DNA from: Angiostrongylus vasorum
Lineage: Eukaryota > Nematoda > Chromadorea > Rhabditida > Metastrongylidae
Assembly (NCBI GenBank): GCA_018806985.1
Contig: JADANN010000466.1
Span: forward strand, 1,116,001-1,180,000
DNA length: 64,000 bases
Direction of reading: 5' to 3'
The notes under the pieces are model-generated. The model did no database searches. It was not told the DNA's origin and saw only the letters and a list, made by a program, of their open reading frames with translations. The translations under genes were made by a program, and so were the position numbers. Numbering within the stretch: the stretch's first letter is position 1; every line of letters starts with the position of its first letter. Below, piece after piece: positions 43,931-57,652 of the stretch.

Positions 43931-46449
43931 AGATCTGCCGTTGTAAGGTCGAATACAAGGTTACACGGCTGAGTGGTGTCAGTGGTATGATTCTCGCTTG
44001 GGTGCGAGTGGTCCCGGGATCGATCCCCGGCTCAGCCCATCTTTTCAACGAATATGGAGTGATTGAGTTTGTTTATTGTCAAAGAAAGCGTCGCAGTGAT
44101 GAAATTAGATCTGCCGTTGTAAGGTCGAATGGTCGCGAACCAGGACTGAGTGGTCTCGTGGTATGACTCTTCGGCTCAGGGCGCGAGGTTCCGTTATCGA
44201 TCTCCAGCTCAACCCAACTTTTTCTCAACGAATATGGTGAGATTGAGTTCGTTCATTGTCAAAGAAAGCGTCGCAGTGATGAAATTAGATCTGCCGTTGT
44301 AAGGTCGAATGTACAAGCGTTACACGGCTGGAGTGGTCTAGTGGTATGATTCTCGCTTAGGGTGCGAGTGGTCCTGGGATCGATCCCCGGCTCAGCCCAT
44401 CTTTTCAACGAATATGGAGTGATTGAGTTTGTTTATTGTCAAAGAAAGCGTCGCAGTGATGAAATTAGATCTGCCGTTGTAAGGTCGAATGGTCGCGAAC
44501 CAGGACTGAGTGGTCTCGTGGTATGACTCTCGCTCAGGGCGCGAGGTCCCGGGTATCGATCTCCAGCTCAACCCAACTTTTCAACGAATATGGTGAGATT
44601 GAGTTCGTTCATTGTCAAAGAAAGCGTCGCAGTGATGAAATTAGATCTGCCGTTGTAAGGTCGAATACAAGGCTACACGGCTGAGTGGTCTAGTGGTATG
44701 ATTCTCGCTTAGGGTGCGAGTGGTCCCTGGGATCGATCCCCGGCTCAGCCCATCTTTTCAACGAATATGGAGTGATTGAGTTTGTTTATTGTCAAAGAAA
44801 GCGTCGCAGTGATGAAATTAGATCTGCCGTTGTAAGGTCGAATGGTCGCGAACCAGGACTGAGTGGTCTCGTGGTATGATTCTCGCTTAGGGTGCGAGAG
44901 GTCCCTGGGATCGATCCCCGGCTCAGCCCAACTTTTCAACGAATATGGAGTGATTGAGTTCGTTCATTGTCAAAGAAAGCGTCGCAGTGATGAAATTAGA
45001 TCTGCCGTTGTAAGGTCGAATATAACGTTACACGGCTGAGTGGTCTAGTGGTATGATTCTCGCTTAGGGGTGCGAGTGGTCCCGGGATCGATCCCCGGCT
45101 CAGCCCATCTTTTCAACGAATATGGAGTGATTGAGTTTCGTTCATTGTCAAAGAAAGCGTCGCAGTGATGAAATTAGATCTGCCGTTGTAAGGTCGAATG
45201 GTCACGATTACCACGACTGAGTGGTCTAGTGGTATGATTCTCGCTTAGGGGTGCGAGTGGTCCCTGGGATCGATCCCCGGCTCAGCCCATCTTTTCAACG
45301 AATATGGAGTGATTGAGTTTCGTTTCATTGTCAAAGAAAGCGTCGCAATGGTGAAAACTTAGATCTGCCGTTCTCAGGTCGAATACAACGCTACACGGGA
45401 CTGAGTGGTCTAGTGGTATGATTCTCGCTTAGGGTGCGAGTGGTCCCTGGATCGATCCCCGGCTCAGCCCATCTTTTCAACGAATATGGAGTGATTGAGT
45501 TTGTTTATTGTCAAAGAAAGCGTCGCAGTGATGAAATTAGATCTGCCGTTGTAAGGTCGAATACAAGGTTACACGGCTGAGTGGTCTAGTGGTATGATTC
45601 TCGCTTAGGGTGCGAGTGGTCCTGGGATCGATCCCCGGCTCAGCCCATCTTTTTCAACGAATATGGAGTGATTGAGTTTGTTTATTGTCAAAGAAAGCGT
45701 CGCAGTGATGAAATTAGATCTGCCGTTGTAAGGTCGAATGGTCGCGAACCAGGACTGAGTGGTCTCGTGGTATGATTCTCGCTTAGGGGTGCGAGTGGTC
45801 CCGGGATCGATCCCCGGCTCAGCCCAACTTTTCAACGAATATGGAGAGATTGAGTTCGTTCATTGTCAAAGAAAGCGTCGCAGTGATGAAATTAGATCTG
45901 CCGTTGTAAGGTCGAATACAAGGTTACACGGCTGAGTGGTCTAGTGGTATGATTCTCGCTTAGGGTGCGAGTGGTCCTGGGATCGATCCCCGGCTCAGCC
46001 CATCTTTTTCAACGAATATGGAGTGATTGAGTTTGTTTATTGTCAAAGAAAGCGTCGCAGTGATGAAATTAGATCTGCCGTTGTAAGGTCGAATGGTCGC
46101 GAACCAGGACTGAGTGGTCTCGTGGTATGATTCTCGCTTAGGGTGCGAGTGGTCCTGGGATCGATCCCCGGCTCAGCCCATCTTTTCAACGAATATGGAG
46201 TGATTGAGTTTGTTTATTGTCAAAGAAAGCGTCGCAGTGATGAAATTAGATCTGCCGTTGTAAGGTCGAATGGTCGCGAACCAGGACTGAGTGGTCTCGT
46301 GGTATGACTCTCGCTCAGGGCGCGAGGTTCCCGTTATCGATCTCCAGCTCAACCCAACTTTTCAACGAATATGGTGAGATTGAGTTCGTTCATTGTCAAA
46401 GAAAGCGTCGCAGTGATGAAATTAGATCTGCCGTTGTAAGGTCGAATAC

Positions 46450-46690
46450 AAGGTTACACGGGCTGAGTGGTCTACTGGTACAGATTCTCGCTCTAGGCGA
46501 GTGGTCCTGGGATCGATCCCCGGCTCAGCCCAGCTGTTTCAACGAGTATGAGCGATTCAGTTTCGTTTCATTGTCCAAAGCGTCGCAGAGTGGTATGATT
46601 CTCGCTAGGGTGCGGTTCCGTTATCGATCCCGGCTCGGCACAACAACGGGCCTTTCAGCGCACACGAAGGTGATTCAGTTCGTTCATTGT
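46450..46690 (+). repeat. Second scrambled patch inside the array
   Basis: Includes CTACTGGTACAGATTCTCG, a shortened junction GCGTCGCAGAGTGGTATG that skips most of a spacer and the acceptor strand, and CGGCACAACAACGGGCC. Regular units resume by 46,700. Confidence 0.6.
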
Positions 46691-49600
46691 CAAAGAAAGC
46701 GTTGCAGTGATGAAATTAGATCTGCCGTTGTAAGGTCGAATGGTCGCGAACCAGGACTAGAGTGGTCTCGTGGTATGATTCCTCGCTTGGGGTGCAGTGG
46801 TCCCGGGATCGATCCCCGGCTCAGCCCATCTTTTCAACGAATATGGAGTGATTGAGTTTTGTTTATTGTCAAAGAAAGCGTCGCAGTGGTGAAAACTTAG
46901 ATCTGCCATTCTCAGGTCGAATACAAGCGCTACACGACTGAGTGGTCTAGTGGTATGATTCTCGGTTAGGGTGCGAGGTTCCGTTATCGATCCCCAGCTC
47001 AACCCAACTTTTCGACGGATATGGAGTGATTCAGTTCGTTCATTGTCAAAGAAAGCGTCGCAGTGATGAAATTAGATCTGCCGTTGTAAGGTCTAATGGT
47101 CGCGAACCACGACTGAGTGGTCTCGTGGTATGATTCTCGCTTAGGGGTGCGAGTGGTCCCGGGATCGATCCCCGGCTCAGCCCATCTTTTTCAACGAATA
47201 TGGAGTGATTGATTTTGTTTATTGTCAAAGAAAGCGTCGCAATGGTAAAACTTAATCTGCCATTCTCAGGTCGAATACAACGCTACACGACTGAGTGGTC
47301 TAGTGGTATGATTCTCGGTTAGGGTGCGAGGTTCCGTTATCGATCCCCAGCTCAACCCAACTTTTCGACGGATATGGAGTGATTCAGTTCGTTCATTGTC
47401 AAAGAAAGCGTTGCAGTGATGAAATTAGATCTGCCGTTGTAAGGTCTAATGGTCGCGAACCAGGACTGAGTGGTCTCGTGGTATGATTCTCGCTTAGGGT
47501 GCGAGAGGTCCTGAAATCGATCCCCCGTTTCAGCAAAACTTTTCAACGAATATGGAGAGATTGAGTTCGTTCATTGTCAAAGAAAGCGTCGCAGTGATGA
47601 AATTAGATCTGCCGTTGTAAGGTCGAATACAAGGTTACACGGCTGAGTGGTATAGTGGTACGATTCTCGCTTAGGGTGAGAGAGGTCCCGGGATCGATCC
47701 TCGGCTCAGCCCATCTTTTCAACGAATATGGAGTGATTGAGTTTTGTTTATTGTCAAAGAAAGCGTCGCAATGGTAAAACTTAATCTGCCATTCTCAGGT
47801 CGAATACAACGCTACACGACTGAGTGGTCTAGTGGTATGATTCTCGGTTAGGGTGCGAGGTTCCGTTATCGATCCCCAGCTCAACCCAACTTTTCGACGG
47901 ATATGGAGTGATTCAGTTCGTTCATTGTCAAAGAAAGCGTCGCAGTGATGAAATTAGATCTGCCGTTGTAAGGTCGAATACAAGCGTTACACAGGACTGA
48001 GTGGTCTAGTGGTATGATTCTCGCTTAGGGTGCGAGTGGTCCTGGGATCGATCCCCGGCTCAGCCCATCTTTTCAACGAATATGGAGTGATTGAGTTTGT
48101 TTATTGTCAAAGAAAGCGTCGCCAGTGATGAAATTAGATCTGCCGTTGTAAGGTCTAATGGTCGCGAACCAGGACTGAGTGGTCTCGTGGTATGATTCTC
48201 GCTTAGGGGTGCGAGTGGTCCCTGGGATCGATCCCCGGCTCAGCCCATCTTTTCAACGAATATGGAGTGATTGAGTTTCGTTTATTGTCAAAGAAAGCGT
48301 CGCAATGGTAAAACTTAATCTGCCATTCTCAGGTCGAATACAACGCTACACGACTGAGTGGTCTAGTGGTATGATTCTCGCTTAGGGGTGCGAGTGGTCC
48401 CGGGATCGATCCCCGGCTCAGCCCATCTTTTCAACGAATATGGTGAGATTGAGTTCGTTCATTGTCAAAGAAAGCGTCGCAGTGATGAAATTAGATCTGC
48501 CGTTGTAAGGTCGAATACAAGGTTACACGACTGAGTGGTCTAGTGGTATGATTCTCGGTTAGGGTGCGAGGTTCCGTTATCGATCCCCAGCTCAACCCAA
48601 CTTTTCGACGGATATGGAGTGATTCAGTTCGTTCATTGTCAAAGAAAGCGTCGCAGTGATGAAATTAGATCTGCCGTTGTAAGGTCTAATGGTCGCGAAC
48701 CAGGACTGAGTGGTCTCGTGGTATGATTCTCGCTTAGGGTGCGAGTGGTCCTGGGATCGATCCCCGGCTCAGCCCATCTTTTCAACGAATATGGAGTGAT
48801 TGAGTTTGTTTATTGTCAAAGAAAGCGTCGCAGTGATGAAATTAGATCTGCCGTTGTAAGGTCGAATACAACGCGTACCACGGCTGAGTGGTCTCGTGGT
48901 ATGATTCTCGCTTAGGGTGCGAGTGGTCCCGGGATCGATCCCCGGCTCAGCCCATCTTTTCAACGAATATGGAGTGATTGAGTTTGTTTATTGTCAAAGA
49001 AAGCGTCGCAATGGTAAAACTTAATCTGCCATTCTCAGGTCGAATACAACGCTACACGACTGAGTGGTCTAGTGGTATGATTCTCGGTTAGGGGTGCGAG
49101 GTTCCGTTATCGATCCCCAGCTCAACCCAACTTTTCGACGGATATGGAGTGATTCAGTTCGTTCATTGTCAAAGAAAGCGTTGCAGTGATGAAATTAGAT
49201 CTGCCGTTGTAAGGTCTAATGGTCGCGAACCAGGACTGAGTGGTCTCGTGGTATGATTCTCGCTTAGGGTGCGAGAGGTCCTGAAATCGATCCCCGTTTC
49301 AGCAAAACTTTTCAACGAATATGGAGAGATTGAGTTCGTTCATTGTCAAAGAAAGCGTCGCAGTGATGAAATTAGATCTGCCGTTGTAAGGTCGAATACA
49401 ACGCTACACGGCTGAGTGGTCTAGTGGTACGATTCTCGCTTAGGGTGCGAGAGGTCCCGGGATCGATCCCCGGCTCAGCCCATCTTTTCAACGAATATGG
49501 AGTGATTCGAGTTCGTTTCATTGTCAAAGAAAGCGTCGCAATGGTAAAACTTAATCTGTCATTCTCAGGTCGAATACAACGCTACACGGCTGAGTGGTCT

Positions 49601-49940
49601 AGTGGTATGATTCTCGCTTAGGGGTGCGAGAGGTCCCGGGATCGATCCCCGGCTCAGCCCATCTTTTCAACGAATATGGAGTGATTGAGTTCGTTCATTG
49701 TCAAAGAAAGCGTCGCAATGGTAAAACTAAATCTGTCATTCTCAGGTCGAATACAACGCTACACGGCTGAGTGGTATAGTGGTATGATTCTCGCTTAGGG
49801 TGCGAGAGGTCCCGAAATCGATCCCCGGTTCAGCACATCTTTTCAACGAATATGGAGTGATTCAGTCCGTTCATTGTCAAAGAAAGCGTCGTAATGGTAA
49901 AACTTAATCTGTCATTCTCAGGTCGAAAACAGCGCCACAC

Positions 49941-50012
49941 GGCTGAGTGGTCTAGTGGTATGATTCTCGCTTAGGGTGCGAGAGGTCCCGGGATCGATCC
50001 CCGGCTCAGCCC
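49941..50012 (+). tRNA. tRNA-Pro(AGG)-like, intact, in family D context
   Basis: Body identical to the reference unit. Preceded by the diagnostic flank GAAAACAGCGCCACAC. Confidence 0.5.
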
Positions 50013-50470
50013 ATCTTTTCAACGAATATGGAGTGATTCAGTTCGTTCATTGTCAAAGAAAGCGTCGTAATGGTAAAACTTAATCTGTCATTCTCAGGTC
50101 GAATATTACACTACACGGCTGAGTGGTATAGTGGTATGATTCTCGCTTAGGGGTGCGAGAGGTCCCGAAATCGATCCCCGGTTCAGCACATCTTTTCAAC
50201 GAATATGGAGTGATTCAGTTCGTTCATTGTCAAAGAAAGCGTCGTAATGGTAAAACTTAATCTGTCGTTCTCAGGTCGAATATTATATTACACGGCTGAG
50301 TGGTATAGTGGTATGATTCTCGCTTAGGGTGCGAGAGGTCCCGAAATCGATCCCTCGGTTCAGCACATCTTTTCAACGAATATGGAGTGATTCAGTTCGT
50401 TCATTGTCAAAGAAAGCGTCGCAATGGTAAAACTTAATCTGTCATTCTCAGGTCGAAAACAGCGCCACAC

Positions 50471-50542
50471 GGCTGAGTGGTCTAGTGGTATGATTCTCGC
50501 TTAGGGTGCGAGAGGTCCCGGGATCGATCCCCGGCTCAGCCC
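50471..50542 (+). tRNA. tRNA-Pro(AGG)-like, intact, in family D context
   Basis: Same body and same GAAAACAGCGCCACAC flank, three units after 49,941. Confidence 0.5.
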
Positions 50543-53500
50543 ATCTTTTCAACGAATATGGAGTGATTCAGTTCGTTCATTGTCAAAGAAAGCGTCGCAA
50601 TGGTAAAACTTAATCTGTCGTTCTCAGGTCGAATATTATATTACACGGCTGAGTGGTATAGTGGTATGATTCTCGCTTAGGGTGCGAGAGGTCCCGAAAT
50701 CGATCCCCGGTTCAGCCCATCTTTTCAACGAATATGGAGTGATTCAGTTCGTTCATTGTCAAAGAAAGCGTCGCAATGGTAAAAACTTAGATCTGTCATT
50801 CTCAGGTCGAATACAAGCGCTACACGGCTGAGTGGTCTAGTGGTATGATTCTCGCTTAGGGTGCGAGAGGTCCCTGGATCGATCCCTCGGCTCAGCCCAT
50901 CTTTTTCAACGAATATGGAGTGATTGAGTTTGTTTATTGTCAAAGAAAGCGTCGCAATGGTAAAACTTAATCTGCCATTCTCAGGTCGAATACAACGCTA
51001 CACGACTGAGTGGTCTAGTGGTATGATTCTCGGTTAGGGTGCGAGGTTCCGTTATCGATCCCCAGCTCAACCCAACTTTTCGACGGATATGGAGTGATTC
51101 AGTTCGTTCATTGTCAAAGAAAGCGTTGCAGTGATGAAATTAGATCTGCCGTTGTAAGGTCTAATGGTCGCGAACCAGGACTGAGTGGTCTCGTGGTATG
51201 ATTCTCGCTTAGGGTGCGAGAGGTCCTGAAATCGATCCCCCGTTTCAGCAAAACTTTTCAACGAATATGGAGAGATTGAGTTCGTTCATTGTCAAAGAAA
51301 GCGTCGCAGTGATGAAATTAGATCTGCCGTTGTAAGGTCGAATACAAGGTTACACGGCTGAGTGGTATAGTGGTACGATTCTCGCTTAGGGTGAGAGAGG
51401 TCCCGGGATCGATCCCTCGGCTCAGCCCATCTTTTTCAACGAATATGGAGTGATTGAGTTTGTTTATTGTCAAAGAAAGCGTCGCAATGGTAAAACTTAA
51501 TCTGCCATTCTCAGGTCGAATACAACGCTACACGACTGAGTGGTCTAGTGGTATGATTCTCGGTTAGGGTGCGAGGTTCCGTTATCGATCCCCAGCTCAA
51601 CCCAACTTTTCGACGGATATGGAGTGATTCAGTTCGTTCATTGTCAAAGAAAGCGTCGCAGTGATGAAATTAGATCTGCCGTTGTAAGGTCGAATACAAG
51701 CGTTACACGGGACTGAGTGGTCTAGTGGTATGATTCTCGCTTAGGGGTGCGAGTGGTCCGGGATCGATCCCCGGCTCAGCCCATCTTTTCAACGAATATG
51801 GAGTGATTGAGTTTGTTTATTGTCAAAGAAAGCGTCGCCAGTGATGAAATTAGATCTGCCGTTGTAAGGTCTAATGGTCGCGAACCAGGACTGAGTGGTC
51901 TCGTGGTATGATTCTCGCTTAGGGGTGCGAGTGGTCCCGGGATCGATCCCCGGCTCAGCCCATCTTTTCAACGAATATGGAGTGATTGAGTTCGTATATT
52001 GTCAAAGAAAGCGTCGCAATGGTAAAACTTAATCTGCCATTCTCAGGTCGAATACAACGCTACACGACTGAGTGGTCTAGTGGTATGATTCTCGGTTAGG
52101 GTGCGAGTGGTCCCGGGATCGATCCCCGGCTCAGCCCATCTTTTCAACGAATATGGAGTGATTGAGTTCGTTCATTGTCAAAGAAAGCGTCGCAGTGATG
52201 AAATTAGATCTGCCGTTGTAAGGTCGAATACAAGCGTTACCACGACTGAGTGGTCTAGTGGTATGATTCTCGGTTAGGGTGCGAGGTTCCGTTATCGATC
52301 CCCAGCTCAACCCAACTTTTCGACGGATATGGAGTGATTCAGTTCGTTCATTGTCAAAGAAAGCGTCGCAGTGATGAAATTAGATCTGCCGTTGTAAGGT
52401 CGAATGATCGCGAACACACGACTGAGTGGTCTCGTGGTATGATTCTCGCTTAGGGGTGCGAGTGGTCCCGGGATCGATCCCCGGCTCAGCCCATCTTTTC
52501 AACGAATATGGAGTGATTGAGTTTGTTTATTGTCAAAGAAAGCGTCGCAATGGTAAAACTTAATCTGCCATTCTCAGGTCGAATACAACGCTACATGACT
52601 GAGTGGTCTAGTGGTATGATTCTCGCTTAGGGTGCGAGGTTCCGTTATCGATCCCCAGCTCAACCCAACTTTTCAGACGGATATGGAGTGATTCAGTTCG
52701 TTCATTGTCAAAGAAAGCGTTGCAGTGATGAAATTAGATCTGCCGTTGTAAGGTCGAATACAACATTCTCAGGTCGAAAACAGCGCCACACGGCTGAGTG
52801 GTCTAGTGGTATGATTCTCGCTTAGGGGTGCGAGAGGTCCCGGGATCGATCCCCGGCTCAGCCCATCTTTTCAACGAATATGGAGTGATTCAGTTCGTTC
52901 ATTGTCAAAGAAAGCGTTGCAATGGCAAAACATAATCTGTCATTCTCAGGTCGAATATTATATTACACGGCTGAGTGGTATAGTGGTATGATTCTCGCTT
53001 AGGGTGCGAGAGGTCCCGAAATCGATCCCCGGTTCAGCACATCTTTTCAACGAATATGGAGTGATTCGGTTCGTTCATTGTCAAAGAAAGCGTCGTAATG
53101 GTGAAAACTTAATCTGTCGTTCTCAGGTCGAATATTATATTACACGGCTGAGTGGTATAGTGGTATGATTCTCGCTTAGGGGTGCGAGAGGTCCCGAAAT
53201 CGATCCCTCGGTTCAGCCCATCTTTTCAACGAATATGGAGTGATTCAGTTCGTTCATTGTCAAAGAAAGCGTTGCAATGGCAAAACATAATCTGTCATTC
53301 TCAGGTCGAATATTATATTACACGGCTGAGTGGTATAGTGGTATGATTCTCGCTTAGGGTGCGAGAGGTCCCGAAATCGATCCCCGGTTCAGCACATCTT
53401 TTCAACGAATATGGAGTGATTCAGTTCGTTCATTGTCAAAGAAAGCGTCGTAATGGTAAAACTTAATCTGTCATTCTCAGGTCGAATATTATATTACACG

Positions 53501-55817
53501 GCTGAGTGGTATAGTGGTATGATTCTCGCTTAGGGTGCGAGAGGTCCCGAAATCGATCCCCGGTTCAGCACATCTTTTCAACGAATATGGAGTGATTCAG
53601 TTCGTTCATTGTCAAAGAAAGCGTCGTAATGGTAAAACTTAATCTGTCGTTCTCAGGTCGAATATTATATTACACGGCTGAGTGGTATAGTGGTATGATT
53701 CTCGCTTAGGGGTGCGAGAGGTCCCGAAATCGATCCTCGGTTCAGCACATCTTTTCAACGAATATGGAGTGATTCGAGTCCGTTCATTGTCAAAGAAAGC
53801 GTCGTAATGGTAAAACTTAATCTGTCATTCTCAGGTCGAATATTATATTACACGGCTGAGTGGTATAGTGGTATGATTCTCGCTTAGGGTGCGAGAGGTC
53901 CCGGGATCGATCCCCGGCTCAGCCCATCTTTTCAACGAATATGGAGTGATTCAGTTCGTTCATTGTCAAAGAAAGCGTTGCAATGGCAAAACATAATCTG
54001 TCATTCTCAGGTCGAATATTATATTACACGGCTGAGTGGTATAGTGGTATGATTCTCGCTTAGGGTGCGAGAGGTCCCGAAATCGATCCTCGGTTCAGCA
54101 CATCTTTTCAACGAATATGGAGTGATTCGAGTTCGTTTCATTGTCAAAGAAAGTCGTCGTAATGGTAAAACTTAATCTGTCGTTTCTCAAGGTCATTCTC
54201 AGGTCGAAAATCAGCGCCATCACACGGCTGAGTGGTCTCGCGGTATGATTCTCGCTTAGGGGTGCGAGAGGTCCCGGGATCGATCCCCGGCTCAGCCCAT
54301 CTTTTTCAACGAATATGGAGTGATTCAGTTCGTTTCATTGTCAAAGAAAGCGTTGCAATGGCAAAACATAATCTGTCATTCTCAGGTCGAATATTATATT
54401 ACACGGCTGGAGTGGTATAGTGGTATGATTCTCGCTTAGGGTGCGAGAGGTCCCGAAATCGATCCCCGGTTCAGCACATCTTTTCAACGAATATGGAGTG
54501 ATTCGGTTCGTTCATTGTCAAAGAAAGCGTCGTAATGGTGAAAACTTAATCTGTCGTTCTCAGGTCGAATATTATATTACACGGCTGAGTGGTATAGTGG
54601 TATGATTCTCGCTTAGGGTGCGAGAGGTCCCGAAATCGATCCTCGGTTCAGCCCATCTTTTCAACGAATATGGAGTGATTCAGTTCGTTCATTGTCAAAG
54701 AAAGCGTCGTAATGGTAAAACTTAATCTGTCATTCTCAGGTCGAATATTATATTACACGGCTGAGTGGTATAGTGGTATGATTCTCGCTTAGGGTGCGAG
54801 AGGTCCCGAAATCGATCCCCGGTTCAGCCCATCTTTTCAACGAATATGGAGTGATTCAGTTCGTTCATTGTCAAAGAAAGCGTTGCAATGGCAAAACATA
54901 ATCTGTCATTCTCAGGTCGAATATTATATTACACGGCTGAGTGGTATAGTGGTATGATTCTCGCTTAGGGTGCGAGAGGTCCCGAAATCGATCCCCGGTT
55001 CAGCACATCTTTTCAACGAATATGGAGTGATTCGGTTCGTTCATTGTCAAAGAAAGCGTCGTAATGGTAAAACTTAATCTGTCGTTCTCAGGTCGAATAT
55101 TATATTACACGGCTGAGTGGTATAGTGGTATGATTCTCGCTTAGGGTGCGAGAGGTCCCGAAATCGATCCTCGGTTCAGCCCATCTTTTCAACGAATATG
55201 GAGTGATTCAGTTCGTTCATTGTCAAAGAAAGCGTTGCAATGGCAAAACTTAATCTGTCATTCTCAGGTCGAAAACAACGCTACACTGCTGAGTGATCCA
55301 GTGTTATGATTCTCGCTTAGGGGTGCGAGAGGTCCCGAAATCGATCCCCGGTTCAGCACATCTTTTCAACGAATATGGAGTGATTGAGTTCGTTTCATTG
55401 TCAAAGAAAGCGTCGTAATGGTAAAACTTAATCTGTCGTTCTCAGGTCGAATATTATATTACACGGCTGAGTGGTATAGTGGTATGATTCTCGCTTAGGG
55501 GTGCGAGAGGTCCCGAAATCGATCCCCGGTTCAGCACATCTTTTCAACGAATATGGAGTGATTCAGTTCGTTCATTGTCAAAGAAAGCGTCGTAATGGTA
55601 AAACTTAATCTGTCGTTCTCAGGTCGAATATTATATTACACGGCTGAGTGGTATAGTGGTATGATTCTCGCTTAGGGTGCGAGAGGTCCCGAAATCGATC
55701 CTCGGTTCAGGACACCTTTTCAACGAATATGGAGTGATTCGGTCCGTTCATTGTCAAAGAAAGCGTCGTAATGGTAAAACTTAATCTGTCATTCTCAGGT
55801 CGAAAACAGCGCCACAC

Positions 55818-55889
55818 GGCTGAGTGGTCTAGTGGTATGATTCTCGCTTAGGGTGCGAGAGGTCCCGGGATCGATCCCCGGCTCAGCCC
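55818..55889 (+). tRNA. tRNA-Pro(AGG)-like, intact, in family D context
   Basis: Reference body, GAAAACAGCGCCACAC flank. The preceding unit ends in the rare junction CAGGACACCTTTTC (55,711). Confidence 0.5.
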
Positions 55890-57580
55890 ATCTTTTCAAC
55901 GAATATGGAGTGATTCAGTTCGTTCATTGTCAAAGAAAGCGTTGCAATGGCAAAACATAATCTGTCATTCTCAGGTCGAATATTATATTACACGGCTGAG
56001 TGGTATAGTGGTATGATTCTCGCTTAGGGTGCGAGAGGTCCCGAAATCGATCCCCGGTTCAGCACATCTTTTCAACGAATATGGAGTGATTCAGTTCGTT
56101 CATTGTCAAAGAAAGCGTCGTAATGGTAAAACTTAATCTGTCGTTCTCAGGTCGAATATTATATTACACGGCTGAGTGGTATAGTGGTATGATTCTCGCT
56201 TAGGGTGCGAGAGGTCCCGAAATCGATCCCTCGGTTCAGCCCATCTTTTCAACGAATATGGAGTGATTCAGTTCGTTCATTGTCAAAGAAAGCGTTGCAA
56301 TGGCAAAACTTAATCTGTCATTCTCAGGTCGAAAACAACGCTACACGGCTGAGTGGTCTAGTGGTATGATTCTCGCTTAGGGTGCGAGAGGTCCCGAAAT
56401 CGATCCCCGGTTCAGCACATCTTTTCAACGAATATGGAGTGATTGAGTTCGTTCATTGTCAAAGAAAGCGTCGTAATGGTAAAACTTAATCTGTCATTCT
56501 CAGGTCGAATATTATATTACACGGCTGAGTGGTATAGTGGTATGATTCTCGCTTAGGGTGCGAGAGGTCCCGGGAAATCGATCCCCGGTTCAGCCCATCT
56601 TTTCAACGAATATGGAGTGATTCAGTTCGTTCATTGTCAAAGAAAGCGTTGCAATGGCAAAACATAATCTGTCATTCTCAGGTCGAATATTATATTACAC
56701 GGCTGAGTGGTATAGTGGTATGATTCTCGCTTAGGGTGCGAGAGGTCCCGAAATCGATCCCCGGTTCAGCCCATCTTTTCAACGAATATGGAGTGATTCA
56801 GTTCGTTCATTGTCAAAGAAAGCGTTGCAATGGCAAAACTTAATCTGTCATTCTCAGGTCGAAAACAACGCTACACTGCTGAGTGATCCAGTGTTATGAT
56901 TCTCGCTTAGGGGGCGAGAGGTCCCGAAATCGATCCCCGGTTCAGCACATCTTTTCAACGAATATGGAGTGATTGAGTTCTTTCATTGTCAAAGAAATCG
57001 TCGTAATGGTAAAACTTAATCTGTCGTTCTCAGGTCGAATATTATATTACACGGCTGAGTGGTATAGTGGTATGATTCTCGCTTAGGGTGCGAGAGGTCC
57101 CGAAATCGATCCTCGGTTCAGCCCATCTTTTCAACGAATATGGAGTGATTCAGTTCGTTCATTGTCAAAGAAAGCGTTGCAATGGCAAAACTTAATCTGT
57201 CATTCTCAGGTCGAAAACAACGCTACACTGCTGAGTGATCCAGTGTTATGATTCTCGCTTAGGGGGCGAGAGGTCCCGAAATCGATCCCCGGTTCAGCAC
57301 ATCTTTTCAACGAATATGGAGTGATTGAGTTCTTTCATTGTCAAAGAAATCGTCGTAATGGTAAAACTTAATCTGTCGTTCTCAGGTCGAATATTATATT
57401 ACACGGCTGAGTGGTATAGTGGTATGATTCTCGCTTAGGGTGCGAGAGGTCCCGAAATCGATCCTCGGTTCAGGACACCTTTTCAACGAATATGGAGTGA
57501 TTCGGTCCGTTCATTGTCAAAGAAAGCGTCGTAATGGTAAAACTTAATCTGTCATTCTCAGGTCGAAAACAGCGCCACAC

Positions 57581-57652
57581 GGCTGAGTGGTCTAGTGGTA
57601 TGATTCTCGCTTAGGGTGCGAGAGGTCCCGGGATCGATCCCCGGCTCAGCCC
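57581..57652 (+). tRNA. tRNA-Pro(AGG)-like, intact, in family D context
   Basis: Reference body and flank; preceded by the GACACC junction at 57,474. Confidence 0.5.

Larger units (their letters stand above)
23560..49530 (+). repeat. Core domain of the array (spacer types L1 and L3)
   Basis: The dominant spacer L1 carries GTGATGAAATTAGATCTGCC and GTTGTAAGGTCGAAT. A second type, L3 (GGTAAAACTTAATCTGCC with ATTCTCAGG), mostly precedes bodies reading CTCGGTTAGGGTGCGAGG and TTCCGTTATCGATCCCCAGC. A third body type is preceded by GGTCGCGAACCAGGACTGAG and reads GTGGTCTCGTGG, losing the invariant A14. Types alternate in short runs, not at random. Confidence 0.7.
49530..50880 (+). repeat. Family D block 1 (spacer L2)
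   Basis: Spacer has GGTAAAACTTAATCTGTC and TTCTCAGGTCGAATATTATA. Most bodies read GAGTGGTATAGTGGTATG (C12 to A) and CCCGAAATCGATCCCCGG, so the T stem is broken at two pairs. Interrupted by a return of core-type units at 50,880-52,760. Confidence 0.65.
47531..51250 (+). repeat. 10-11-unit higher-order blocks (marker CAGCAAAAC)
   Basis: The rare junction TTTCAGCAAAACTTTTC starts at 47,531, 49,300 and 51,246, about 10 and 11 units apart. The units around each marker are similar in order. Confidence 0.55.
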
